A stretch of 64,000 nt of DNA from Mrakia gelida. Lineage: Eukaryota; Basidiomycota; Tremellomycetes; Cystofilobasidiales; Mrakiaceae. The notes under the pieces are model-generated. The model was not told where the DNA came from, ran no database searches, and saw nothing but the letters and a program-made list of their open reading frames with translations. The stretch is taken from NCBI GenBank assembly GCA_024345305.1, contig BRON01000011.1, positions 1 through 64,000 on the forward strand, given 5' to 3'. The position numbers and the translations under genes are program-made. Shown here in pieces: positions 48,739-61,670 of this stretch. Positions within the stretch are counted from its first letter, which is position 1; the number at the start of each line of letters is the position of its first letter.

Positions 48739-51700
48739 CTACTGCTGTTGCTGCTGCTGCTGCTCCTGCGCCGACCTCATGAACCGATGGAGAACCGAGA
48801 CGGTCTCCGTTTTGAACTGCTCGACGTTTCGAGCGGGATCTGAGAACGAAAAGGGAGGAAGCGAGGAAGCGAAGTCAGCGAGAGAACACGAACGAGTTCG
48901 AGGAGGGAACCGAGATCGAGGAAGAGACTCACCCCAACTCCTTCCAACCGCACCACCCCCACCCGTCTTCCCACCGAACCTCCCTCCTCCAGCATCCATC
49001 TCAGGACTCCCCAGCGGCGTAATCACCCCTGCACTCGTCCCAGCGCTCGTCACCGTCTCCGAGCTCTCCTGCCTCGCGTGAGCCAATCCTCCTCCCGCTC
49101 CACCAAGTCTCGCAATCCTCTCCCTCTCCTGTTCGCGTTCCCTCTCGAAATCCTCCTGCTCCTGACTCCTCCTCCTGGGAGCGAGTTTAGGCTTGGAGGG
49201 CTCGAAGCCGTACCTCTTGAGGTTCGACAGCTCTTGCTCGGGTGATTTGGGGAGGGAGGTGGTAACAGGCGAGGTGGGAGCTGAGGGATGAGAGGCTGCA
49301 GGTCGTTGTTGATGAGGGGAGTGTTGAGAGAGTCGTTCTCGTTCCTGGGAGGAGTTGGTAGGAGTGGACGATCCGGATTCGAGTTGGGACGCGTTCGTCG
49401 AAGAAGCTGACTCGGATTGAGCGTCCTCTCGATCGTCCTGCTGGTACTGAACTCCTCGTTCCTGGGTGCCGGTGCGATCAGTTTGGGAGGCGGAGTTGGC
49501 GTAGTTGTTGGAGGCGTTTCCGTGGGAGGGGTAGGTGTAGGAAGCCGAGTTGGAAGAGTTGTTGTGTCCTCGCGACGACGAACCTCCGTGACCGTGTTGA
49601 TCTCCTCCTCGACTTCCTCGACTGCTAGGTCGGGAGGACCCTCCTCCACCAGCACTTCCACCTCCACCTCCTCGACCGTCCCTCTTCTTGCCAGAAGGAG
49701 GAGTCGTCTCCCCGTGAGCCTCGCTCTGACTCTCCTCGCTATCCTCCTCCTCGTCGTCTCCATCGTCCCCTCCATCTCGACTGGGCTCCTTCCTCCCTCC
49801 CGATCCACCATGACCTCGATCCTCTCGTCTCCCTCGTCCTCCAGGAGGAGTCCTAGTTCCCTCGCTTCCTCCCCGCGAAGACGAAGTCGATCCTCCCTTC
49901 GCTCCTTGGTTCGCTGGAGGACCGGTGAGACGAATGACGTATTTCTGGATAGCAGGGACGGCGTCCCAGGCGTTGACGTATTTCGAAGCCGACTGGAAGC
50001 TCGAGGGAGGAGGGGGAGGAGGTTGATGGTTGTGGTGGTGAGGGTACTGGTTTTCGAGAAGGGTGTGGTCGTGTGTTGAGTCGTTGGAGGAGGTGGGAGG
50101 GGAGGATCGTTGAGGAGGTGGGGTTTCGCCTCGAGGGAAGACTCGAGAAGGAGCTGAACGGACTCGAGACTCCCACGGGAAGATCTTCCCGACGAGAGAG
50201 GAGTCGGCGTGTTGGGTGGTCACGTTGTACCTAACAGAAACGAAGGCGAAGAGGGAAGAAGAAAGGGAACGCGTCGAGTCAGCGAACCGCATCTTTCCTC
50301 GTCTCCTTCCTCATCCCGTCGAGGTCAAGTCGACAAAGAAGAAGAGAAAGCATGACTCACCTCCCGTCTCTCAGCTCTTGAGGAACATCCCAAACAGCCT
50401 GACCTCCCTGCCCACCCTCCCTCCACCTCCTCTCGTTCTCCTTCGCCTCCCACGCACTGGCGTCCCAAGCGTTCCCGTACTTCGTATCGATCGGCTCCTG
50501 CATCTGATGGAACTCCTTCCCCTCTCCCTTGGGAGGTGGCCCGAGTGCTGGATCCCAGACGGCGAGGTAGGGGGCTCCTCCAGGATGAAGCGCCGTAGGC
50601 TGAGGAGATAAGATCCTCGTCGCCTCCTCCTGCTGCTGTTCGACCTCCTTCTCCAGCTCGACGACGGCAGTGGGAGGAGTGACGATGAGCCTTGCTCGCA
50701 TGAGGTCGATCCTTCCATCGAGAGGCAAGCTCGTGTATCCTCCGTCGGCGGCGGACGAGTCTCGGTTTCCCCATCCTTGAGTAGCGATGGCTTTGAGCTC
50801 CTCCAGTCCGTACGAAGCAGCGGTGGAACGAGGACCTTCTCCCTCCCAGGCAGCGACGTTGTGAGGGACCTCGAACCTCTTCTTCTCGTCGGCGGAAGAG
50901 CGAACGAACTTGTCGTAGACTCCGAACCAGCGATCGACGAGGGACTGGTAGTCGAAGGGGAGGTGTTCGGAGGGAGAGGGTCGAGAGGCTCGGTAGGAGA
51001 GGGAGGACCAGGGTTTGTTGGCTCCGATGAAGTGAACGCAGTTGATGGTGGGTCCGTAGTGGGAGTAGGCGGGGGCGTAGCTGTTGAGAAGAGTAGTGAG
51101 GGAGGAGAGGGAGACGCGTCGAGGTCAGCGATGAGCTCCGCTTCGAACTTCGAGCGAGGAGGGGGAGGCAAGATGAACGAACGTGTAGGCAGCCGTAGGA
51201 GTGGTATTGTAGCTGTATCGATATGAGATAATAGGTCAACGACGAGCGAGGAAGAAGGAGGAAGAGCGAGCAAGTGGGTGAACGAACGTGAAGCTGATTC
51301 GGTTCCACTCAGGTCGACCATCCTCTCCATTGAAGTACTGGTTCAAGATCCTGCGAAAAGAACGATACATAAAAGTCAGCTTCATCTCCTCAGCACATAC
51401 ATGAAAGAGAGATCGCGACTCGCCCTTGATCTCCTCCATCGAACGACCCTCCTCCTCGTTGACCCTTCCCAGCGAGCATCATCTCCCTCAGCCCTTCGAA
51501 CGTCTCCTCCGACGGCTCGAGGACCATGACTCCCGAGTTGAAGCAGTCCGGCCATCCAGTATCCGGAGCAGCAGAGAATCTATGGCGACGAACGAAGAGG
51601 AGTCAGGATCGAGAGTGAAGAAGATCGTCGGTCGCTGTGACGTAGAGGAGAGGAGGGGAGGAGGAGGAGGGAGGACTGACGAGTGAGGGATGGCGAAGAG

Positions 51701-52645
51701 GTGAGCGAGAGGTCGCAGAGGCAGGACATCTGCGTCGAGGAAGATGATTTTGGTGAAGGGAGCGAGTCTGAAGACGTGGAGTTTGGTGAGGACCGTTGAG
51801 AGATCAGGTCGACCTGCATGGGAGGAAGGGGAGGGAGAGGAGGTCAGCTCTCCTTTGCAACTGCGGTAGGAGACGGAGTTGAGAGAGGAGGAGGTCGGAA
51901 GGACGAGGAAGAACTGAGCAAGGGGAGCGACAGGTTGAAGGGAAGTGGTTGAACAGATTGGAGAGAGAGGGAAGCGAAGGCAAGCATGCTGTTGTTCCCT
52001 TGATTTGTAGAAAGAAGGGAGGGAGGAAGGAGGAGAGAGACATCTCGGTTCTGCTCCTCCGAAGAGGAGGGACGTCAACACCTCGCCCTCCCTCCCTCTC
52101 CCTTCGCCACCCCTCCCCTTCTATACGAGCGACAGCTTCGCCCTCGACGTTCCCTCGTCGTCATTCCGTCTGTTGTTGACCTCGTCTTGATCTTTTTCAA
52201 CTCGGTCCCTCCCCCCTCCCCCCTCCTCCTCCTTCGCCCCCACAAGCTCGCTCGCCCTCTAGCTCTCGTCCTCCCCTCCCTCTCCTCGCATCTCGTTCTT
52301 GAAACTCACCTAGCAGACCGAGTCCTTCCTCCTGACCTAGACACTCGAGCACCTCTACTCCTACTACGAGATCCCAGACCTCCCTGAGAGCCTTGATGCT
52401 CTTCGCATCTACCGTTTCTGGAGTAACGAGACAGACGAGTTTGAAAGGGATCGGATTCGAACTCTTGGGGTGAAGAGAACGAAGAGAGTGACCGAGAACG
52501 AGAGCACCAGGGCTACGAAGGTGTATAGACGAGGAAGAGACTCAGCGTGTGGGTAGTGCGAGATGGAGAGCGAGAGGTCGAAGGGGACTGACAGGTAGGA
52601 GGACGAAGAGAGAAGGGTTACGAAAGCGTAAGATTGAGCACCCAT
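48739..52645 (-). CDS. Glycogenin (self-glucosylating glycogen primer)
   Basis: A family 8 glycosyltransferase that uses UDP-glucose to build the first glucose chain on itself and so primes glycogen synthesis in the cytosol. Start ATG at 52645 ([18 protein letters not shown]), then [15 protein letters not shown]. The metal-binding DxD is in [14 protein letters not shown]. Further family motifs are [12 protein letters not shown] and DQGILNQYF, and [11 protein letters not shown] follows the acceptor site. The likely acceptor Tyr is in [10 protein letters not shown], matching human Tyr195. The catalytic exons are between 50360 and 52645 and include a 30-nt exon at 51183-51212. A long Ser/Pro/Gly-rich tail follows, with [18 protein letters not shown], which may bind glycogen synthase, then a Q7 end at 48739. 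About nine exons. Confidence 0.9.
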
Positions 52646-53217
52646 TGGGGAGGAGGACGAGAAGGAGCGCCGAGGGGATGGGAGCCGAGGAGGTAGAGCT
52701 ACTCCTACAAGAGAGAGAAGGCGAGGGAGAGGAGGAGGGGGGAGGGAGACGCCTGGGAAGGACGACGTACGTCGACGGCGGACCGGAAAGGGAAGGAGAG
52801 AAGAAGGAGAAGGATGGGGTTGGGGAGAGGAGAAGGAGGGGCGACCTTCGACTAGCCAAAATCGATTCGGCGGCGCCTTCGCTTTTTTGTTCCGAGATGT
52901 CAACAAGGGAAGATGAAGATTTGCTCCACGTTCTCAAAGTTGTGAAAAGCATACCTGCCTTTCGTTGCTGAGCAAATTTTGACAGCACAGAGTCCAATGG
53001 AAACAACAACAGCAGCGACTGCAAAAACAAACAAGACCAAGAGCGAGCCTTCCCCTCCTCCTCTTCCCCGTCGTCGAAGCATCTCCGTCGTTCATCAAGG
53101 TGAGGCTTCTCGAAGCTGATCTCGGAACCTTCTCTACTCTTCATCTACGCCCCTCTCAGCAACCCGATCTCAGGCAGGCTCTTTTTCTCGCCTCCCAGCG
53201 AGTCCAAGACGAGGTCG
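52646..53217. promoter_or_regulatory. Divergent region between glycogenin and MYND genes
   Basis: A 570-bp shared upstream region. A short open frame from an ATG at 52898 (MSTREDEDLLHVLKV) could be an upstream exon of the plus-strand gene, but it stops quickly. No defined promoter motif is called. Confidence 0.4.
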
Positions 53218-54456
53218 ATGCTGAACGACGTGAACTCGAAACGAACTCGCACGATGGAGGAGCTCATGAACGAGACCGTCTCTGCAGTCTCTCAGGTTCG
53301 TTGCGCTCGAGAGTTCCGTCAGGACGACGGGCTGCCTACTCAACTCGACCATTTCTCCTTTGTTCTACCAGTACGTCGAGAGAGACGCCTCGGCTGAAGA
53401 ATCAAGCGCGTACGGAGTGAGTCTCTAGACCGATCCATGAGCTCGCCCCTCGTCTCACTGACCTCGGCTCCCTCCTTTCCGCCCTCGATCTTCCTCAAAT
53501 TTGCGTAGGACAATTCGCCAGTCTCTTTTTCCCGTCCTACGGTCGAACCTTCGTCGGTATCCAGGAGGAAGGAAGACCTGCGATGCTCTGTTTCGGCCTG
53601 TTCCAGAATCTCTGCACCACGAGCTCGACCGCTCGGTTCGTTCGAGAGCACCCCCAAGAAGCTCTGAAGCTGTACGTCGCAGTTGCTCACGCTCTCAACT
53701 TCATTGCAAAAGGCGCTGAAACTACGCTCGTACGTCAAACTTTCCTACCTTCGTCCTCAATCCTTTGCTTCGCCTGACGGACTCCCTCCCTCTCCTTCTC
53801 ATTCCCTTTCACATTCTTGCCGTCGGAACCCTCTTCACTTCCCTAGATGATCGACAGTAGTGGTGCAACCAAAATCTGGAACTTCATCACCGCTCTGACC
53901 TTCTTAGTGCTCGAGCTCGCGACGCAACTTCCCTCGTCCTACATCCTCCTCCCTCCCCTCCCCTCAACCATCAAAGTCGGACTTCGCCGCCTCCTCGCTC
54001 TCGTCCAAGAGGATCCTCGCTTCATCCCCTCCTCCCACGACGTAGGTATCCTCGTCCTCGAGGAAGCGATCGGTGGTCGAGATCTAGGGCTCTTTCGAGA
54101 GGTCGTCGGCGAGAACGAACGGAAGCGCGCATAGTTCGACTGTGAACTCGCGCGAGGATCACCACATATCGCCTGCGTCGAGCGTCCAGTTGGTCGAGAG
54201 ATGATGGCTTGTTCTCGAGTGAGTCGATCTCTCGTCCCATGCATTCTTCGCGGCCGAAAAAAGACGGCTGATCTCGTCCTCGACGCGTCTCGTTTTGTTC
54301 GTTCAGTGTCTCGCCGTTCGCTACTGCTCGAAGGGGTTAGCCTCACTCCCGTCCCGTCACGACTCCAAACTCACTCCGTCCTTTTCCCCTCTAACAGAAC
54401 ATCAGAAGGCCGACTGGAAACGACACAAGCTCGTCTGCTTCAAGCCGAGTTGGTGA
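53218..54456 (+). CDS. MYND-type zinc finger protein
   Basis: Probably a protein-interaction protein, as MYND fingers usually bind proline-rich partners. No SET domain is seen. The start chosen is ATG at 53218 (MLNDVNSKRTRTMEELMNE). Exons follow with YVERDASAEESSAYG, FASLFFPSYGRTFVGIQ, MLCFGLFQNLCTTSS and a helical part to about 54130. The C-terminal finger is assembled from three exons: ACVERPVGREMMACS, CLAVRYCSKG and HQKADWKRHKLVCFKPSW, then stop at 54454-54456. The CxxC-x4-YC...H...C half is clear, while the first Cys pair is incomplete in this reading, so one splice site near 54130-54160 is uncertain. There may also be an earlier 5' exon. Confidence 0.65.
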
Positions 54457-54532
54457 ACGGACGCGACTCGTGAGTTCGTTCGTTCTCGTCTCCGTCGTTT
54501 TCCTTCGTTTTCGAGCACCGGAAGAGCTCGTG

Positions 54533-57500
54533 CTAACGCTTCTTCTTTGTTTTCGCAGGCTGTTGAACCCCCTCTGGAACCATCAAGCTGGAAAACGTCG
54601 GGTCGAGGTTCGTTTTGGCGAAAAAGAGGGGGAGGGATCGAGGAGGGAGCGGACGGTCGACGATGTTGGTCTGCAAAGAAGAGAGAATCGAAAGTGGTCA
54701 GTGCTTCGAAGGATGAGCACGCAGAGACAGAGAGAGAGAGAGAGTATACGAACCTGCTGACGTTCCATCACTCGAATTACTTCGAGGCGATTACACTGCG
54801 AACGCGACGTCGAGAAGTCAGTCAGGTTTCCGACGATCAGAGGGGAAAGCGACGACGAGAGAAGTGCGAAGAGGGAGACGCGAAGAACAAGTTAGTCACC
54901 TGCCCTTGATGTACCTCAGACGGTAGATCCAGAACAGCGGCCAGAATGACCCGCCGCTCGACGAGAACACGGTCGAGCTCAGCTTGGTTCCCTCCTCCTC
55001 CCCCGAAGGACCTGAGCCATTCTTGCCGAGTCGAAACCGAACCGGTCGCGACGAGGTGGGCATCGATCGCCTTGAAGAGCTCCTTGGTGGCAGAGATGGG
55101 GGAGAGACTGTCCTTCTTGCAGACCAACTTGAGTTCCTGGAGGCCGAGGAGCGCCCTCTCTCCGAGATGAAGACCCTCCAGAGCTGTGAGAACGGCGTTG
55201 GAGATGGCGGGTCCAGCGAAGCTGAAGAAGAGTGAAGAGAAAGCAAGTCGGCGTCAGATCTTCGCGTCGCGTCTCGAGCTTTGTAGATGGACTCAACGTG
55301 TGGACGACGCTGCCCGTCGGCTTACAATTCAGAACCAATGATGACCTCAGACGCTCTCTCTGTAGAAACAAAAAAGCGCGTCCGTCGAGTGGTCAGACAC
55401 GTTCGATGAGCGAGGCGAGCGAAGTGGAAGGGACTCACAAGAGGCGAACCCTTTTTCGAATTCATCTGCCTCCCGAACATCCTCTGGAACTCGTCGGTCT
55501 TCTCAGAGAGTGGAGAGAGGACGTCAAAGATCTTGAGGGAGAGGGCGTTGATGCCTGCGAAATGCGGGAGGGAGGAAGCGGTCAGCCCAACCTCGTCGCG
55601 TTCTTCTAAGAGAGGGGAGGGACGTACCTTCGAGCTCAGTACAGTCAAAGAACATTCCCTTGGTGTCCTTCTTGTCGGGGTCTACGTATCCCTCAACGCG
55701 AAGTTCAGCTGTGGGAGGGGAGGAGAGACGCGAGTCAGCGGAGGAGTTGCGCTCCTTTCCGACCAACGAAAAGGGACGAGGATACTCACCCAGCTGATCA
55801 AGGTGACCCGAGATCTGTGCCTCCGCATCGATCCATTGCTCCGTCATTTCGACCTTCGACGCTTTGGTTGAGGCTTGCGAAGAGAGTGAAGAGCGACGGA
55901 GAGCGACCGTCAGCCTTTGTCGAACGAACACGAACGAGAGCCACGACGGAAGAGGAGAGCACACTTACTGGACGTGTTCGACACCCTCGAGATCTTCGAC
56001 GCAGTCGAGTGGTCCGAGTCCTCTCCTGTCTCGAACGAAGATACGCTCGTCTGGCGAGACCTGCTGGGTCTCTTGGACGACGACGCGACGAGCTTCGATG
56101 GAAGAGTCGGTCCAGCAGAAGCAGAGGCGAAACTGGTACTTCGGCTAGACCTCAACGACGCTGGAGCAACTAAGGAGGCGGAGGAAAATCGACCAGAAAG
56201 AAACGAAACGAGTTCAGCCTGCTGTTCGAGGGAAAAGAAGTGTGTCGAAGAACGAAACTCACCTTTCGACGAAGAACCAACGGAGAGCTCCAGATCCTTG
56301 CACTTCCCATCCCTCCTTGAGCTCACGATCGTACCAGCGTTATTGTCCTCGGATGACTGGGTAGCAGAAATCGACTTGGCGAGGCCAGAGCGACCCTTCT
56401 TGACCGTTGAAGGGGAGTCGTCGACAGGACGCGACGAGGTCGCTGTAACGCAAGCGAGAAGATGGAGTCAGTATCTCGAGGAGGTCCGAGCGACGAGGTT
56501 CTAGAAGACAGATAGCACTCACCTGGGCTAGCCTTGGGGGTCTCCTGGTCTTGCGACTTGACAGCCGACTTCGGAGTCGCCTTTCTGATCGAGGTCGGTT
56601 CCGCCTGACGGACTTGAGTCTCGAGCTTCCAGTCGGGGTCGTTGGGATGAGGTGGGAGCTGAAGGTTGGAATCCTGATGATAGTGGAGAGGAGGAGACGA
56701 AGCTGGCCGACGGAGGAGAGGAAGGTCGACGACGAGGTCAGCAAAACCGACGAACGAGAGATCCTCGAGCCGCAGAAAGTTAAAATGTATCTCACGTTTC
56801 CTTCGACGATCACGACTGCTTCCTGGGTGACCTCCTTCGACCGACGAGGGATCACGAGTTGAACCTGTTCGAGATTAAGAACGCGAAGGTGAGATCAGTC
56901 AAGACTTCGAGGGAGAGCTTGACGCGTCGAGATCGAGATTGAATCGAGAGACTAAGAACTCACTCGTTCCGACCTTCCTTCCGTCGCGTCCGACCCTCCC
57001 CTTCCCCTTGCCCTTGCCGTTTCCCTTCACGCACTCAATCCCCAAACCGATCCCCCCTCCCACCAACGATCCACCGGCTCCCTCCCCCGTGTCCCCATCC
57101 TCACGACCCTCCTTCTTCTCGGCCTCGCGTTCGTGGGAAGTCTCGACTTCCTTCGAGCCGTCAGTCGAGGTCGAAGACGCTTCAGAGACGGTCAGCGAGC
57201 GAGGGGGTGCTGCAGGAGGAGAGGGAGCCTCGTCGGCGTCCGAGTCGTCTTTGGTCCGAAGGGTTTGAGGCGAGGACTTGGCCGTGGTGGTGGGAGAGGG
57301 AAGGCTGTTGAATGTTGAATTGGGAGAGGAAGAGGAAGAGGAAGGAACCGTCGGAGACGAGTTGGACGAGTTTGGGGGAGAGGGAGGGACTTGAGGGGGG
57401 GTGGGAGCAGCTTTGGGAGCGGGGGTGGCTGCTGGTCTTGGGCTGCTGGGAGTGGGAACCATCTGTCGTTGAACTGCGATCGAAAAGACGGAGAAGCAAA

Positions 57501-59746
57501 GGGTCGAAGGTAAGTCTCGTCGAACGGACGGAGTCGAGATGGCGACAGCGAGAGAGGTACTCACGCTCGGCGAGCTTCTCCTCAGCCGCGATCCTTGCCA
57601 TGGTCTCCTCCTCGAGCCTCTTCTCCATCTCGTCTGTTCGTGCATCCGCACCCCTGCGCACCTCCCTAAGTCGCGAGGTGGTCGTCTCGTCCTCCTCCGA
57701 GAGCCGAAGTCGCGTCGAGGGGGAGACGGAGGAGAGGGGAGGATTGACGAGGGGTTCCAAGTCCGTTTGAGTCGACGACGTCTTAGAGACGGGAAGCAGA
57801 GGTGAAGGAGTGTTGAAGACTTCGCGTACTGAAGAAGCGAAGGGAGGACAAGGAAAGGTCAGCGTTCGTTCGTGTCAATCGAGTCGAAAGACAGGACAGG
57901 ACTCACGCTCCAAAGTCTCCTTCTCCATCTCCACCATCCTGCTCTTTAACGTGCTCACCTCACCGAGTCTTCCAACAGCCAGCTCACTCGCCTCCATCTC
58001 CCTCGCCTCCAGTTCGCGAATCTGCTCCCTCAAACCGTGCATCGTCGCGTCCTTCTCGACGATCTCCTGCGATAGTCTGACTACTTCGGCTGAGGTGGTG
58101 GGGGAGGGAGAGCTGTCGGAAGGTTCGATGAGGTCTGCGGGAACGAAGAGCGAGAAGTGAGGGGAGACGGAGGGTCAGCCTTCGCTCGTTCGAGTTCAAA
58201 ACCCAACAGAAGCGAGGGACTGACGTTGAGCGAGTTTCTCCTTCATCGAGACTATCTCCGCTCTTGCCAAGCTCAGCTCCTCATCTGCTCGAGCGACCAA
58301 CCCAGCCTTCACCGCTTCCCTCTCTCCCGACTCCCGAAGCTCCTCCTCGACGGTCTCGATCCTCTTCGTCTTCTCCTTCACATCCTTCTCCAAACTGCTC
58401 AAACCCAGCTCCAACTGCAGCTTCTCGTCGAATGCAATCTTCAAGCATTCATCCTTCGCCTCCAGCTTCCTCTGAACCCTCAGGGTCTCCTCCTTCGACT
58501 CGCGAAGTCGACGCTTGTCCGATTCGACCTCGCCGTAGAACTGCAGGAGGAGTTTCTCAACCCTGACTGCCGTCCTCTCGGGGTTCGCAGCCACGCCTTC
58601 GGCGAACTCTCGGTAAAGTCGTCGAACTTCGAGGGGCATGTCGAAGGGGTAGGGGACTTTGTCGAGTGGCGATCCGTTTTTGAGAGGTGAGGAGGAGGAG
58701 AGGGAAGCTCGGACGCGAGGTCGTCGAGGGGAACTGAGTCGTAGGAGCGACGGCGTCGTAGGGCGGAGACGGATGGGAGTGAGCACGGCTGTAGGTAGCT
58801 GAGTCGGAGTGGGCGGGGAGGATGTCTGACGAGCGATAACGAAAGAGCGTCGAGTCAGAATCGACGCGATTCGAGCGCGAGGTCGAGATGGAAGAAAACT
58901 CACCATGAACCCTTGAGCGCTGAAGGCAGTTCCATCTCCGTTCCTGAGAAGGTCCTCCTCCTGGTGCTCTTGAGGAACAGGCATGGGTCGGGTGGAAGAA
59001 GTAGGGAGGGGAGGAGGTTGGTTCGACGAGGACGCGACGGCGACCTTTGCTGCTCCAGCGACGTTCTTCGACTGAAGGGACCTTGAAGCTTCCTCGTCCT
59101 TGTCGGCCATCCTTCCCTCACCCTCGGGACTGTGGCCGTCTTCCTCATCCTCGTCCTCCTCCGGGTCTTCGTCCTCGAGAGCATCGTCCTTGTCCTCGAC
59201 GGCGCGTCCGACGTGCGATGGGGAAGTTCCCTCCGACTGCTGATGACTCGAGAGACCTGGAGCGAGCGACTTCCGGTTGTTGGGAGCTCGAGGAATCCCC
59301 GACGACTCGTCCCCGTAGCGCGACTCTCGACTTTTGAGTCGAATCGGAGAGGAGGAGGGTTCTTCGACGTACGAGCTCGCTCCGGAAGGATCCTTGTGAA
59401 CTGCTATCGCCTTCTTGAGAACGACCGAGCGACGTCGGAGCTTGGCGGCCTTCTTCTCGTCGAGAGCAGCTTGCTCCTCGGGATTGAGTCCTGATCCGGC
59501 CTCGATGAAAGACTGGGACGTCCCGTCGTGTCCGAGGTTCTGGGATGGAAAGGCGTAGGGCTTGGCCGAACGATCCCTGCCCTGGCTGTCCTTGACCTGT
59601 GGAAAGACCGACTGGTGTCGCGATCCCTGAGAGGCTCGTCGAGGCGAGTGAACGCCATCTCTCGTCCCTTCGTCCCTCCGAGACGCTCCTTGGAGAGATG
59701 TCTTTGTTCCTTTAGCGTAGGTGGCGATAGTGGGAGCTTTGGGCAT
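54533..59746 (-). CDS. Large coiled-coil protein, unrecognised
   Basis: Starts at ATG 59746-59744 (MPKAPTIATYAKGTKTSLQ). The N-terminal half is a charged, Ser/Pro-rich exon to about 58900, with an acidic DEDPEEDEDEEDGH stretch. Next is a coiled-coil section (about 58700-57550) with VEKLLLQFYGEVESDKRRL and many heptads, then a Pro/Ser-rich linker. Further small exons include VIPRRSKEVTQEAVVIVEG. The C-terminal part looks globular: VEMTEQWIDAEAQISGHLDQ, INALSLKIFDVLSPLSEKTD and LEGLHLGERALLGLQELKL. It ends with VPEGVQQPAKTKKKR, stop at 54533-54535. About fifteen short introns. The layout suggests a cytoskeletal or trafficking scaffold, but no family was recognised, and exon ends are approximate. 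Confidence 0.6.
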
Positions 59747-59869
59747 GGTGGTGGGAGTTTGGAGTGGAGGTGATGGGTGTGGAAGAGGAAAGGAGAAGGA
59801 GGGTGGGTTCGGAGGGAGGAGTGACGGCGACGACGACGATGCTGAAGGTTTGGCTTAGACGGAGAGAAG

Positions 59870-60640
59870 GGTGACTGTTGAGGTTGGAAGAAGAGGATTT
59901 GGGTAGGCGAGGACTGCGAGATCGGACGGAGGGGAGTCTCGTTGATGTCGAGGTTGAAGTTGAGGCGAGGGAGAAGGGGATCCGAAGGAAAGAGAGGTGT
60001 TCGAAGTTTGGAAGCTCGCGTCGACGAGGCGTTGCTTTCTTGACGAGAGGATGCTGGATTTGATGGGATTCGATGGTAGAGGGAGAGACGACGAGGAGGA
60101 GGAGATTGGAGTGGTAGTGGTGATGGTTAGCGATGAAGTCCTTGATGGTCTTGACGAGGTTGGCGAAGCTGAGAGGGAAGAGAACAACAAACGAAGGAAC
60201 GAGGTGAGCTTCGCGCGAAACGAGGGCTGAAGACGAGTCGGCTCTTTAGAAAGAGAAGGAGGCATGGGAAAGGTTCAGAAGCTCACCTTGATGATGATGG
60301 TATATAATCCTCCGTGGTAACGACCGAGAGCGATGAACGAAGCGAAGAGCGAGCAGGGGTTGCTGGGACCTGACCGAAGGGACGGGAGGGATCGAGGTCG
60401 AGTCGAGAGTTGGAGGTTGCTGAGAGCTTGATGAACGAGGATTCCTTTGAAGCTGGAGGCTGAGTGAGAGTGAGCGAAGGGTAGAGGTTCGAGATGGTAT
60501 CTGGATAGAGAAGAAGACCAAGGAGCAAGGCAGTCAGCTCAGGGCGAAGGGAAGGGAAGGGGAAGCGAAGATGCGAGCTTCGACTCTCGAGCTCGCAGAG
60601 GAGGAGGAAAGCAAGAACTAGACTCACTCGTGCGACTGAT
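59870..60640 (-). CDS. Possible small gene, unrecognised
   Basis: A minus-strand exon about 60495-60290 reads NLYPSLTLTQPPASKESSF to VVTTEDYIPSSS and ends at a GTGAGC donor. An acceptor at 60169-60170 joins it to FANLVKTIKDFIANHHHYHS. The downstream frame stays open toward the start of the coiled-coil gene, so the stop and the relation to that gene are unclear; it could be a 5' leader exon of it. Function unknown. Confidence 0.3.
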
Positions 60641-61670
60641 CCTGAGCTACTGAGCTTCTGGTACTTGAACGTGGAGAAGAGAGGTATTCGTCGACTAGGG
60701 TATGCTGGACGAGCAAGGATCGAGCGAGGGCTGGGCCTGGGAGGACGACCGATGGGAGGGAGGAGTGAGTGAGCTCGATGGAGGAGAGAGAGAGCGAGGA
60801 CTCTGGTGCTGTGAGGAAGCTACGAACCGAGTCCTTCCAAACTAGACTTGACGAGGACGAAGGCTTGGATTCCTAGGTCTAGAGGTCGTTGTGGTTTGGA
60901 GGGAAAGAGGGAAGGCAGGGACGAGCCTCTTTCAAGGGCTGAGGAGGGGAGGGAACGAAGAGGGGGGCATCCTCTTCCGCTCGTTCCTGAGACTTGATTC
61001 GATCAAAAGCTTCTTCCCTTAGACTGCTTCTAGGAGCGAATGAGGAGAGGTGCAGTGCTGAGGATCCATGGGAGAAGAAGAAGGCGCTGAGAGAAGAGAA
61101 AAGAGGAGGCGAAGGAGGTAGGTCGAAGGTTGGGAGAGGGAGGAGGAGGGAGGTTGGGGAGAGAGCGGTTGTTTGTTTGACCGGAGCACGGGGTCAATTT
61201 TGCTTCCAGAGACCGATGAAGTTTTTCTTCTCCTGATGGGGACCAAGATGATACTCGAGGCTAGACATTCAGATGATCACATCTGCAAAAGAACGAAGTC
61301 GAACAGTGAAAAAACGAAGAAGAACGAGATCGCTCGACTTTCCCTCGCTTGCCCTCGCCCTCTGCTCTTCCTTTCGAGCGGCAGAAATAGTAGTAGGCGA
61401 AGGCGAGCGGCGTTATGTCTATCATAGATGGGGAGGGTATATGCTAAGAGTAGGTGAGATCCGTTATCGAAAGGATCAAGCTCAGCTCCCACGAGAAATC
61501 TGCATCGAAACCGTTGAAGGGTGGCGCGGAGGGACGACGCGAGTCGCTCTCGCTTACTCTCTCCTCACCAATCGTTCTCTCCCTTCTCTCCCAACTTCCA
61601 AAGCAACCGAATAAATAATCGATCAAAATCGCTCGGTAACTTGCTCCACTAACCTCAAGTCAACCTCCCT
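60641..61670. other. Intergenic region, no clear gene
   Basis: Short overlapping open frames on both strands, none with a motif. The right end, near 61600-61670, is AT-richer and is probably the 3' region of the phosphatase gene. Confidence 0.45.

Noticed and set aside
52440..52465. GGATTCGAACTC as a tRNA T-loop
   Set aside because: It lies inside a glycogenin exon (NPIPFKLVC region) and no cloverleaf surrounds it.
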